Of a stretch of DNA of 64,000 bases, positions 30,536-39,916 are shown piece after piece (position 1 is the stretch's first letter; each line of letters begins with the position of its first letter). Under the pieces are notes generated by a model. That model was not told the DNA's origin. It was given only the letters and a program-made list of their open reading frames with translations, and ran no database searches. Both the position numbers and the translations under genes were made by a program. The stretch is from Rhizobacter sp. Root1238 (GTDB lineage Bacteria; Pseudomonadota; Gammaproteobacteria; Burkholderiales; Burkholderiaceae_C), in NCBI RefSeq assembly GCF_001425825.1, contig NZ_LMDM01000020.1, forward strand, positions 224 through 64,223. Reading direction: 5' to 3'.

Positions 30536-31513
30536 ATGTCGGCTTTCATCATCCGCCGCCTGCTGCAGGCGGTGCTCGTCATGGCCGTCATGTCGGGCCT
30601 GGTGTTCGTCGGCCTCTATGTCGTCGGCGACCCGGTCTCGATGATGGCCAGCGCCGAAGCCACCGAGCAGGACCGCGCCGAGATCCGTGCCAGCTTCGGC
30701 CTCGACAAGCCGCTGTGGCAGCAGTACGGCATCTTCATGTCGCATGCGCTGCGGCTCGATTTCGGCAAGAGCTTCCTGACCGGGCAGTCGGCGATGGGCC
30801 TGATCCTGGAGCGCATGCCGGCCACGCTGGAGCTCGCGCTGGTGTCGATGGGGCTGTCGGTGGGAGTGGGCATCCCGCTCGGCATCTGGGCCGGCCTGCG
30901 GCCGCAGGCGATCAGCACGCGCGGCATCATGGCCGGCTCGGTGCTCGGCTTCTCGCTGCCCAACTTCTGGGTCGGGCTGATGCTGATCATGGTGTTCGCG
31001 GTGCAGCTCGGCTGGCTGCCGGCCAGCGGGCGCGGCGCCACGGTGCACCTCGGCCCGCTCGACCTCAGCGTGCTGACGCTCGACGGCTGGTCGCGCCTGC
31101 TGCTGCCGGCGGTGACGATCGCGCTCGCGAAGACCGCGCTGATCATCCGCGTGACGCGCGCCGCCACGCGCGAGGCGCTGCCGATGGACTACATCAAGTT
31201 CGCACGCGCCAAGGGCCTGGGCTGGGGCCGCATCCTGCGGGTGCACCTGCTGAAGAACATCATGGTGCCGATCGTCACCGTCGGCGGGCTCGAATTCGGC
31301 CAGGTGGTCGCCTTCGCGGTGGTCACCGAAACCATCTTCGCGTGGCCCGGCATGGGCAAGCTGCTGCTCGATTCGATCATCACGCTCGACCGGCCGGTGG
31401 TCGTCGCCTACCTGATCCTGATCGTGTTCTTCCTGGTGATGCTGAACCTCGTGGTGGACGTTCTCTATTCGGTGCTGGACCCGCGCGTGCGGCTGCAAGG
31501 GGTCAAGGCATGA
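30536..31513 (+). CDS. ABC dipeptide/oligopeptide permease, DppB type
   Basis: 325 residues with six membrane segments and a DppB-like N-terminus (IIRRLLQAVLVMAVMSGLVFVGLY). The EAA loop for ATPase contact is in the DYIKFARAKGLGWGRILRVHLLKN region. The large second loop (GDPVSMMASAEATEQDRAEIRASFGLDKPL) is usual for this subunit. Its stop overlaps the next start (ATGA), so translation is coupled. Confidence 0.92.
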   Translation: MSAFIIRRLLQAVLVMAVMSGLVFVGLYVVGDPVSMMASAEATEQDRAEIRASFGLDKPLWQQYGIFMSHALRLDFGKSFLTGQSAMGLILERMPATLELALVSMGLSVGVGIPLGIWAGLRPQAISTRGIMAGSVLGFSLPNFWVGLMLIMVFAVQLGWLPASGRGATVHLGPLDLSVLTLDGWSRLLLPAVTIALAKTALIIRVTRAATREALPMDYIKFARAKGLGWGRILRVHLLKNIMVPIVTVGGLEFGQVVAFAVVTETIFAWPGMGKLLLDSIITLDRPVVVAYLILIVFFLVMLNLVVDVLYSVLDPRVRLQGVKA

Positions 31514-32421
31514 CGACCGAAGCCTTGGCACCTCTGTTGCCGCCGCCCGAGACACCGTGGCAGCGCCTGCGCCGCGAGTTCATGGCCGACCGGCTGGCGG
31601 TGCTCGGGCTGGTGCTGCTGGCGCTGGCGCTGTTCGCCGCGGTGTTCGCGCCGTGGATCTCGCCGCAGAACCCCTACGACATCGGCAAGCTCGACATCTT
31701 CGACTCGAAGCTGCCGCCCGGCAGCCGCGACGCTGCCGGCACGATGACCTACTGGCTGGGCACCGACGGCCAGGCGCGCGACCTGCTGTCGGCCATCCTC
31801 TACGGCCTGCGCACCAGCCTGCTGGTGGGCGGCGTCTCGGTCGCGGCGGCGCTGGCGATCGGCAGCGCGGTCGGGTTGGCAGCGGCCTATTTCGGTGGCT
31901 GGATCGACGCGCTGCTGATGCGCATCGTCGACATCCAGCTGTCGTTCCCGGCGATCCTGGTCGCGCTGATCCTGCTGGCCATCCTCGGCAAGGGCGTCGA
32001 CAAGGTGATCCTCGCGCTGGTGATCGTGCAATGGGCGTATTTCGCGCGGGCCGCGCGCGGCGCGGCGCTGGTGGAGCGCGCGAAGGAATACATCGAGGCC
32101 GCGCAGTGCATGTCGCTCGGCTGGCCGCGCGTGCTGTTCCGCCACATGCTGCCCAACTGCCTGCCGCCGCTGATCGTCATCGCCACCATCGACCTGGCGC
32201 ATGCCATCGCGCTGGAGTCGACGCTGTCGTTCCTCGGCGTCGGCGTGCCGGTGACCGAGCCGTCGCTCGGCATGCTGATCGCCAACGGCTACGAGTTCCT
32301 GCTGTCGGGCAACTACTGGATCTCGTTCTTCCCCGGCATCGCGCTGGCGCTGGCGATCGTCGGCATCAACCTGGTGGGCGACCACCTGCGCGACATCCTG
32401 AACCCGCGCAACGCGCATTGA
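31510..32421 (+). CDS. ABC dipeptide/oligopeptide permease, DppC type
   Basis: 303 residues from ATG 31510, overlapping the previous stop by 4 nt. The cytoplasmic N-terminus (WQRLRREFMADRLAVLGLVLL) is typical of DppC/OppC, followed by six membrane segments and the EAA motif EYIEAAQCMSLGWPRVLFRHMLPN. It forms the inner-membrane channel with the preceding subunit. Confidence 0.92.
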   Translation: MTTEALAPLLPPPETPWQRLRREFMADRLAVLGLVLLALALFAAVFAPWISPQNPYDIGKLDIFDSKLPPGSRDAAGTMTYWLGTDGQARDLLSAILYGLRTSLLVGGVSVAAALAIGSAVGLAAAYFGGWIDALLMRIVDIQLSFPAILVALILLAILGKGVDKVILALVIVQWAYFARAARGAALVERAKEYIEAAQCMSLGWPRVLFRHMLPNCLPPLIVIATIDLAHAIALESTLSFLGVGVPVTEPSLGMLIANGYEFLLSGNYWISFFPGIALALAIVGINLVGDHLRDILNPRNAH

Positions 32422-32425
32422 CACG

Positions 32426-33397
32426 ATGACCGTCCTCGACGTCCAGGGCCTGCAGACCCATTTCTTCACGCACGGTGGCGTCGTGAAGGCGGTCGATGGC
32501 GTCGACCTGCGCATCGGGGCCGGCGAGATCCTCGGCCTGGTCGGCGAATCGGGCTCGGGCAAGAGCATCACCGGCTTCTCGATCCTCGGGCTGATCGACC
32601 CGCCCGGGCGCATCGTCGGCGGGCACATCCGCTACCTTGGCGAGGAACTCGTGGGCGCGCCGGAGCGCCGGCTGCAGGCGCTGCGCGGCAAGGAGATCGC
32701 GATGATCTTCCAGGACCCGATGATGACGCTGAACCCGGTGCTGCGCGTCGACACGCAGATGGTCGAGGCGATCCACGCGCACGAGAAGGTGACGGCGAAG
32801 GCGGCGCTCGCGCGGGCCCGCGATGCGCTCGCGATGGTCGGCATCCCGTCGCCCGACGAGCGGCTGCAGGCCTACCCGCACCAGCTGTCGGGCGGCATGC
32901 GGCAGCGGGTGGCGATCGCCATCGCGCTGCTGAACCACCCGCGGCTGCTGATCGCCGACGAGCCGACCACCGCGCTCGACGTGACGATCCAGGCGCAGAT
33001 CCTGTACGAGGTGCAGAAGCTGTGCCGCGAGACCGGCACCGCGATGGTGTGGATCACGCACGACCTGGCCGTGGTGTCGGGCCTGGCCGACCGCATCGCG
33101 GTGATGTATGCCGGCCGCATCGTCGAGAGCGGTGCGACGGCCGACGTGATCGCCACCCCGTCGCACCCCTACACGCGCGGCCTGATCGATTCGATCCCGA
33201 CGCGGGCCACGCATGGCACGCTGCTGCGGCAGATTCCCGGCATGACGCCGTCGATGCTGCAGCTGCCGCAGGGCTGCGCGTTCCGGCCGCGCTGCGGCCG
33301 CGCCACCGAGGCCTGCCTCGCGGTGCCGCAGGCGGCGCCCGGCCCCGACGGCAAGACGGTGCGCTGCTGGAACATGCTGACGCCCGAGCCGGCCTGA
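32426..33397 (+). CDS. ABC peptide transporter ATPase, DppD type
   Basis: 323 residues. Walker [10 protein letters not shown] (the usual Thr/Ser after GKS is replaced by Ile-Thr in order), Q-loop [11 protein letters not shown], signature LSGGMRQR, Walker [13 protein letters not shown] and switch WITHDLAV. The C-terminal extension with a Cys-rich oligo-ABC signature ([15 protein letters not shown]) is found in peptide importers. It lies 4 bp after the DppC gene. Confidence 0.92.
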   Translation: MTVLDVQGLQTHFFTHGGVVKAVDGVDLRIGAGEILGLVGESGSGKSITGFSILGLIDPPGRIVGGHIRYLGEELVGAPERRLQALRGKEIAMIFQDPMMTLNPVLRVDTQMVEAIHAHEKVTAKAALARARDALAMVGIPSPDERLQAYPHQLSGGMRQRVAIAIALLNHPRLLIADEPTTALDVTIQAQILYEVQKLCRETGTAMVWITHDLAVVSGLADRIAVMYAGRIVESGATADVIATPSHPYTRGLIDSIPTRATHGTLLRQIPGMTPSMLQLPQGCAFRPRCGRATEACLAVPQAAPGPDGKTVRCWNMLTPEPA

Positions 33398-33404
33398 GGA
33401 CCGC

Positions 33405-34444
<1,040 letters not shown>

Positions 34445-34448
<4 letters not shown>

Positions 34449-35329
34449 CTGCCGTCCTTCCAGGCGTTCCGACGCCGTTCCCGCCGTTCACGCTGCGCCT
34501 GCCCGAGGGCGAGCCGGTGCCGCTGGTGTGCGACTCGCCGCACAGCGGCGTGTTGTACCCCGACGACTTCGGCCACGTCGTGCCGTTCGAGCAACTGCGC
34601 GGTGCCGAGGACACCGACGTGCACGCGTTGTGGCAGGCGTTGCCGTCGGTCGGCGCGACGCTGCTGGCGGCGAATTTCCCACGCGCCTACATCGACCCGA
34701 ACCGCGACATCGACGACATCGACCCCGGCATGCTGGCCGAGCCGTGGCCGACACCGCTGCACCCGAGCGAGAAGACGCGCCTGGGCATCGGCCTGATCTG
34801 GCGCGATGCGGGCAAGAACGGCACGTGGCCGATCTATGCGCGCAAGCTGCCGGTGGCCGAGGTGCAGCGGCGCATCGCGACCTGCCACGCGCCGTACCAC
34901 GCCGCGATGCGCGAGCAGATCGAGGCGGCGCATGCGCGCTTCGGAGCGGTGTGGCACCTGAACCTGCACTCGATGCCCGCCGATTCGTACGAAGGCCTGC
35001 AGATCCGGAGCGACCATCCGCTGGCCGACTTCGTGCTGGGCGACCGCGACGGCAGCACGGCCGCGCCCGAGTTCACCGCACTGGTGGCCGAGGCATTGCG
35101 CCGGCGCGGCTTCAGCGTGGCGCTGAACGACCCGTTCAAGGGCGTCGCGCTGATTGCGCGGCTGGGCCGGCCGGCCGAGCGCCGCCACAGCCTGCAGGTG
35201 GAGATCCACCGCGGGCTCTACATGAACGAGACCACGCGCGAGCGCAGTGCCGGCTTCGCCGCCTTGCAGAATGCGCTGACCGCCGTCTCCCGAGAGATTG
35301 CCGACTACGTGAAGGACCAGGTCCCATGA
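34445..35329 (+). CDS. N-formylglutamate amidohydrolase family protein
   Basis: 294 residues from ATG 34445, coupled to the ATPase stop. LVCDSPHSGVLYPDDF, NFPRAYIDPNRDIDDID and HLNLHSMP are conserved metal-ligand blocks of N-formylglutamate deformylase (HutG-like), which cleaves N-formyl-L-glutamate to formate and glutamate. There are no histidine-utilisation genes nearby. In this operon it more likely deformylates an imported formyl- or acyl-amino acid, a job it would share with the following M20 hydrolase. Confidence 0.88.
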
Positions 35330-36531
35330 CGCTCATCGCCGAAATCGAAGACAGGCACGCCGAGTTCACCGCGCTGCGCCGCGACATCCACGCGCACCCC
35401 GAGCTCGCCTTCAAGGAGACGCGCACCTCCGACCTGGTGGCCGAGCGGCTGGCCGCGTGGGGCATCGAGGTGCACCGCGGCCTCGGCAAGACCGGCGTGG
35501 TCGGCGTGCTGCACGGCACGCGCGGTGCCGGCGAGCGCGCGATCGGCCTGCGCGCCGACATGGACGCGCTGCCGATGCCGGAGCACAACCGCTTCCTGCA
35601 TGCATCGAAGGAGCCGGGGCGCATGCACGGCTGCGGGCACGACGGGCACACCGCGATGCTGCTGGGTGCAGCGCACTATTTGTCGACGCACCGCGATTTC
35701 GAGGGCACGGTGAACTTCATCTTCCAGCCGGCGGAGGAGGGTGGCAATGCCGGCGCGAAGGCGATGATGGACGACGGGCTGTTCGCCCGCTTCCCATGCG
35801 AGGAGATCTACGGCATCCACAACATGCCGGGCTTCGAGGCGGGGCATTTCGCGTTCCGCAAGGGGCCGACGATGGCGTCGAGCAACCGCTTCGACATCGT
35901 CGTGCGCGGCACCGGCGGGCATGCGGCGCAGCCGCACAAGGCGGTCGACACGATCGTGATCGCGGCCGAGATGGTGGGGGCGCTGCAGACGCTGATCTCG
36001 CGCCACAAGAACCCGATCGACGTCGCGGTGGTGAGCGTGACGCAGATCCATGCGGGCGATGCGTACAACGTGCTGCCGGGCGAGGCGGTGATCCGCGGCA
36101 CGGTGCGCACCTTCAGCACCGAGGTGCTCGACGAGATCGAGAGCAACATGCGCCGCATCGCCGAGCTGCTGCCGCAGGTGCACGGCGGCGCCGGCGAGCT
36201 GAAGTTCCACCGCGCGTATCCGCCGCTGGTGAACTGGGACGCGCAGACCGATTTCGCGATGAAGGTGGCGCAGGACACGTTCGGTGCCGACAAGGTCGAC
36301 GGCAACACGCCGCAGCACGGCGGCGCCGAGGATTTCTCGTTCTACCTGCAGAAGGTGCCGGGCACCTACCTCTTCGTCGGCAACGGCGGCGGCGGGCACC
36401 GCGAGGCCACGTACCACGGCATGGGGCCGTGCGAGCTGCACAACCCGAACTACGACTTCAACGATGCGCTGCTGCCGGTGGGCGGGACGTATTGGGTGCG
36501 GTTGGTGGAGGCGTTTTTCGCGCGGGGGTGA
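35326..36531 (+). CDS. M20 family metallo-amidohydrolase (hippurate hydrolase/aminoacylase type)
   Basis: 401 residues from ATG 35326, overlapping the previous stop (ATGA). Metal-site motifs: MHGCGHDGHTAML, QPAEEGGNAGAKAMMDDG, YGIHNMP and PQHGGAEDFSFYLQ. This is the HipO/AmhX-type subgroup, which removes acyl groups from N-acyl amino acids in the cytoplasm. It is the last gene of the seven-gene uptake operon and gives the best hint that N-acyl amino acids are the transported substrates. Confidence 0.9.
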   Translation: MTLIAEIEDRHAEFTALRRDIHAHPELAFKETRTSDLVAERLAAWGIEVHRGLGKTGVVGVLHGTRGAGERAIGLRADMDALPMPEHNRFLHASKEPGRMHGCGHDGHTAMLLGAAHYLSTHRDFEGTVNFIFQPAEEGGNAGAKAMMDDGLFARFPCEEIYGIHNMPGFEAGHFAFRKGPTMASSNRFDIVVRGTGGHAAQPHKAVDTIVIAAEMVGALQTLISRHKNPIDVAVVSVTQIHAGDAYNVLPGEAVIRGTVRTFSTEVLDEIESNMRRIAELLPQVHGGAGELKFHRAYPPLVNWDAQTDFAMKVAQDTFGADKVDGNTPQHGGAEDFSFYLQKVPGTYLFVGNGGGGHREATYHGMGPCELHNPNYDFNDALLPVGGTYWVRLVEAFFARG

Positions 36532-36543
36532 GAGGGCTTCGGG

Positions 36544-36924
36544 TCAGTGACGCAGCGGGTGATGCACCACAGCAAAGCGCTCCGACAAGGCCGCCAGCCG
36601 CTTGTCCAGCGTCCACAACTCGGTGCCCGGCATCATCAGGGTCGATGCCAGGAGCGTGATGTCGATCAGCCCGCAACCCAGCCCGAACAGACCTTCACTC
36701 TCCACGAAGGCCAGCACCTCCCGCATGCTGGCCTGCTGAGCCGGCTGTAGCCGCGCCAGGTCGGCAAGAGTTTGCGCTCGAGACGGCGGTGTTCCGCAGG
36801 CCAGTTCGCCCAGGATCATCGGATGGATCAGCACCAGGTCCATCGCAAGCAGGTTCATCAAGGCAGTGTTGCGCTGCCGAAAATGGGCGACCCACACCGA
36901 TGTGTCGACGAGCACCCGCGTCAT
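36544..36924 (-). CDS. vapC: VapC-family PIN-domain toxin
   Basis: 126 residues. The PIN nuclease acidic residues are all present: Asp7 (VLVDTSVW), Glu40 (ILGELACG), Asp88 (GLIDITLL) and Asp107 (WTLDKRL). VapC toxins are Mg-dependent RNases that often cut tRNA or rRNA. The start overlaps the VapB stop by 4 bp (ATGA). Confidence 0.92.
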   Translation of the reverse strand: MTRVLVDTSVWVAHFRQRNTALMNLLAMDLVLIHPMILGELACGTPPSRAQTLADLARLQPAQQASMREVLAFVESEGLFGLGCGLIDITLLASTLMMPGTELWTLDKRLAALSERFAVVHHPLRH

Positions 36925-37124
36925 CGGCGGGCGCCCTCTCGTTGCCGGGGAATGTCCGGCATGTCCGGCATCGTCGATCCGAGCGCGGAGAGGCGCTTGG
37001 CGGCCTGCACCCTCACAAAGGTCTTGATGGCTTCGCGGAACAGGTCGGCCTTGTCCATGTCCGGTTCGGCCACTTCAAGGGCCTCCTGGTACAGCGCATC
37101 GTCGATGGTCACGGTCGTTCGCAT
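36921..37124 (-). CDS. vapB: VapB-family antitoxin
   Basis: 67 residues. [20 protein letters not shown] is a ribbon-helix-helix DNA-binding start of the type found with PIN toxins; the Pro/Arg-rich tail ([16 protein letters not shown]) is the toxin-binding end. It is the first gene of the vapBC pair and would also autoregulate it. A gene remnant begins about 100 bp upstream on the other strand. Confidence 0.88.
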   Translation of the reverse strand: MRTTVTIDDALYQEALEVAEPDMDKADLFREAIKTFVRVQAAKRLSALGSTMPDMPDIPRQREGARR

Positions 37125-37138
37125 GGCAGCCTGTCAGC

Positions 37139-37168
37139 ATCAAAAACGATGCCATTTTGAATCAAAAA
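37139..37168. promoter_or_regulatory. Direct repeats upstream of vapBC
   Basis: ATCAAAAA occurs at 37139-37146 and again at 37161-37168, 22 bp apart (two helical turns), in an unusually AT-rich stretch just before the vapB start. This is a plausible VapB operator and promoter region. No firm -35/-10 pair was assigned. Confidence 0.4.
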
Positions 37169-37227
37169 GTACATCAATTCAACGGGTGCCGGCACCGCTC
37201 GACGAGCCCGATCGCGTTCGACGCGCA

Positions 37228-37441
37228 GCTCCCCAACCCTGTGGATGCGCACGTGCACGGCCTTGCCTACGATCTCGTCAACAAGATCCTCAAGAAGGAG
37301 CCGACGATGCAAACCATTGCCCTGGGCTCTCGCTGGCTGAGCCTGGTGTTGCGGATCAAGCAGCCCATCCAGCTGACACAGGGGATGGTTGCCGACGTTG
37401 AGGCCGGGCAGCGGACGCTGCAGGTGCTCGGAGTGGCTTAG
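37228..37441 (+). pseudogene. Deletion remnant of the lipoprotein/NlpC-P60 cassette
   Basis: The leader at 37228-37306 is alignable base by base with 45700-45779, upstream of the intact cassette. The short frame from ATG 37307 starts MQTIALGSRWLSLV, like the lipoprotein MQTVVPGARWLRLF at 45780. It then jumps to LRIKQP and IQLTQGMVADVEAGQRTLQ, which match LRLKQP and FQLTQGMVADGEAGRQTLQ at the end of the NlpC/P60 gene (46653-47348). At least two internal deletions removed the lipoprotein body, the small middle gene and the catalytic domain. The 44-residue frame is open but unlikely to be functional. Confidence 0.85.
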
Positions 37442-37452
37442 CTCGGGCTCGC

Positions 37453-39900
37453 ATGCGAATCGCAGTCTGGATCGCCGTCACGTTGCTGGCCGCGACGGGC
37501 CTCCCGGCTGATGCGCAGGAACGCCCGCAGCCAGCAAGCACACCGGCGCAGACGCGCGTGGGCGTCGGGCAACCTGTCGCCGTCGTCGCCGCGAACAGCG
37601 ACGAGGCTGTCGTGCGCGTCGTGTTGCGCGATACGGACGGCGAGCCGTCGAACGAGGATCTGTCGACCGGACTCCTGGTGGCGGCTGGTCAGCCGGGCCT
37701 GGTTGTCCGGCCCGGCGTCGTGCTGCTCGACAAGGAGCGGGTGACTGCGACGAAGGGCGATTTCGCCGTGACGCTGCGCGTGACAGGCCTCTTCGCCTTC
37801 GGCGAGAGCAGCGCCTCGTTGCTCTACAAGGGAAGGCAGGTCGAGGTGCTGCGCTTCTCGAAGGTCGGGCTTGCGCTCAAAGCCGCGAATCCGCCGCCGT
37901 ACATCGCGCACGAAGACCACGCGCTGATGCTCTCGCTCGAGAACCCTTCGGGCTTCGAGTACCGGACGGTACGGGTGCGCCTGCGGGTGGCGGACAAGGA
38001 CGCTTGCCGTCTCGAAGCCGATGCCTTTCCAGGTCTTGTGCCTCAGGGTGCAGCACAGGCGCCGAGCCCGGCGCCAGGGGCCTCGTCGGCTCCGCACCCG
38101 GAGTCGGCTGCGTTGTCGGCCGCGGGCGACGATCCCTGCAAATCCCATCTCGCCTGGAACGCCTTCTCGGTACCGCGCTACGCCGCGATGACGCTGCGGG
38201 TGCAGCCGCCGGCGGAATGGTTCGTCGACCCGGCCACCGGGTATCTGCGCAGCGCCAAGCGCAATGGCTTGCTGACGTTGCGCTTCGAAGGCGGCACGGG
38301 CGGCCTGATTCACGAGCAGAACCTGCCGATCGAGGTGCAGTTCGAGCCGTCGCCGTGGTCGCTGTCGAAGACGCTGGCGCGAGTCGGTGCCTTGTTGCTG
38401 GCCGGTGCGGTGCTGTCGCTGTTCCTGCACGTCTCGGTGCCGAACATCAAGCGCAAGAACCTGTTGAAGGACCAGCTGACAGAGGCCGCGAAGCTGACGA
38501 CCACGATTTCGAGCGAGGTCGACAGCACGCTGCGGGTGCTGCTGCGCGTCGAGCGGCTGGCGCTCGACGAATTGCGGCAGTCCGAATGGCCGATCAGCCC
38601 GAGCTATGCCCAGTGCGCCCGCCGTGTCGAGCAGGCGTTGCCGACGCTCAAGCGCCGCATCGATGCCGTGCGCCGCCTCGACGCCACGCTGATCCGCCTG
38701 AAGCTGGCAACCACGCAGAATCCGGCGCCGACGCGCATCGAGCAGATCGAGTCCTACATCGCATCAGTGTCCGAGGTGCTGAAGCAGGACAGCCTTTCCG
38801 AGGAGGAATGGGTCTTCCTCAACCAGCGGCTGGAGGCGGCCCAGAAGCTTCTCAGGGAGCCCACGCAAGCAGAGAAGGAGGCCTTCGAAGCACTGCTGTC
38901 AGGGCGATGGAAAGCGATCAAGGCGCACTTTCAAATCGACGAACCCGGCAAATTCCATCTGTCGTCCAACCTGACGCAGAGGATGTCGGCATGCGTTCCG
39001 GACGCGCGCTTGTTGCCCAACGCGGACGACCTGGATGGCATCAAGTGGATTCGGGAAGTCGGGCCGACGCGTGCAGACCTGCAGCTGTACGCGCTGAACC
39101 TGCTGTGGGAGTTCGAGTTCCTGTTGCCGACCCAGGCGAAGGACCATTGGCAGAAGGAGCAGGGCGAGCTTGCAGACCTGCTGGCGACGCCGGTGCTGGA
39201 CAACCTTCGCAAGGCCAAGTCGTTGCTGCGCGAGTTGGCCGAGAACGTCTCGGAAGAGACGGTCGTCGAGGCGCTTCAGACCGGGATGGCCGACATCGCG
39301 ATGGATCCGGCGATTCCGCGCCCGAACCAGCGCATCCGCTTCAGCGTCCGGTTCCGCGATGCACGACTCAACACCGCGGCGGCCCGTGGGCAGGTGACCT
39401 GCCATTGGACGTTCTGCGACCGGCGGCGGTGGAGCCTGGGCAGGGCCATGTCGAGGCAGTTGCATCGGTTCGGGGGCTGGATGGTGGGCATGGAGGCGCC
39501 GGTGCCGGAGAAGCCGCTCGGCGAGCAGGGTTGGTCGGTGCACCACTATGTCGAACGCGACATCAAGCGCAGTGACATTTCGGTCAGGTTCAGCAAAGCG
39601 AGCGGCAAGTTCATCGACCTTTCGCCCGCAGCCCCGCCCGCCGGGCCGGTCTGGCACACGCAATCCGAACCCGTCTACCGCAGCCGCCGGTCGCGCGAAG
39701 GCTCGCAACGCTTCTGGATCGAGATGCTGCAGATCGGCGCCGCCCTGCTGGTGCCGCTCGCTACGCTGGCGTCGCAGACCGTCAGCGAGGGCAGCACCGG
39801 CGGGAGCTGGTGGCAGCTGGTCGTCATCGGCTTTGCCTCCGACACGATCAAGAGCATTCTCGTCGGCCGGCAAGATCCGCCGGCCGGTTCCACCCCATGA
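37453..39900 (+). CDS. Large membrane protein of unknown function, partner of the lipase downstream
   Basis: 815 residues. Signal peptide 1-~22 (ADA-QE); a beta-rich periplasmic part (about 30-300) with a Pro/Ala/Ser linker near 200; a membrane helix at about 305-327; a long helical, partly coiled-coil cytoplasmic region (about 335-620); and two hydrophobic segments near the C-terminus (about 754-775 and 786-805). No known domain is recognised. It lies 16 bp before the GTG start of the lipase, which has a strong ribosome-binding site, so the two genes are co-transcribed. A sensor, an anchor or an immunity partner for the lipase are all possible. Confidence 0.6.
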   Translation: MRIAVWIAVTLLAATGLPADAQERPQPASTPAQTRVGVGQPVAVVAANSDEAVVRVVLRDTDGEPSNEDLSTGLLVAAGQPGLVVRPGVVLLDKERVTATKGDFAVTLRVTGLFAFGESSASLLYKGRQVEVLRFSKVGLALKAANPPPYIAHEDHALMLSLENPSGFEYRTVRVRLRVADKDACRLEADAFPGLVPQGAAQAPSPAPGASSAPHPESAALSAAGDDPCKSHLAWNAFSVPRYAAMTLRVQPPAEWFVDPATGYLRSAKRNGLLTLRFEGGTGGLIHEQNLPIEVQFEPSPWSLSKTLARVGALLLAGAVLSLFLHVSVPNIKRKNLLKDQLTEAAKLTTTISSEVDSTLRVLLRVERLALDELRQSEWPISPSYAQCARRVEQALPTLKRRIDAVRRLDATLIRLKLATTQNPAPTRIEQIESYIASVSEVLKQDSLSEEEWVFLNQRLEAAQKLLREPTQAEKEAFEALLSGRWKAIKAHFQIDEPGKFHLSSNLTQRMSACVPDARLLPNADDLDGIKWIREVGPTRADLQLYALNLLWEFEFLLPTQAKDHWQKEQGELADLLATPVLDNLRKAKSLLRELAENVSEETVVEALQTGMADIAMDPAIPRPNQRIRFSVRFRDARLNTAAARGQVTCHWTFCDRRRWSLGRAMSRQLHRFGGWMVGMEAPVPEKPLGEQGWSVHHYVERDIKRSDISVRFSKASGKFIDLSPAAPPAGPVWHTQSEPVYRSRRSREGSQRFWIEMLQIGAALLVPLATLASQTVSEGSTGGSWWQLVVIGFASDTIKSILVGRQDPPAGSTP

Positions 39901-39916
39901 GTCCAAGGAGGGAGCC

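Noticed and set aside
37307-37441. Possible functional 44-residue membrane peptide
   Set aside because: It is better explained as a deletion remnant, since both ends match separate genes of the 45.7-47.3 kb cassette; function is not excluded but not supported.
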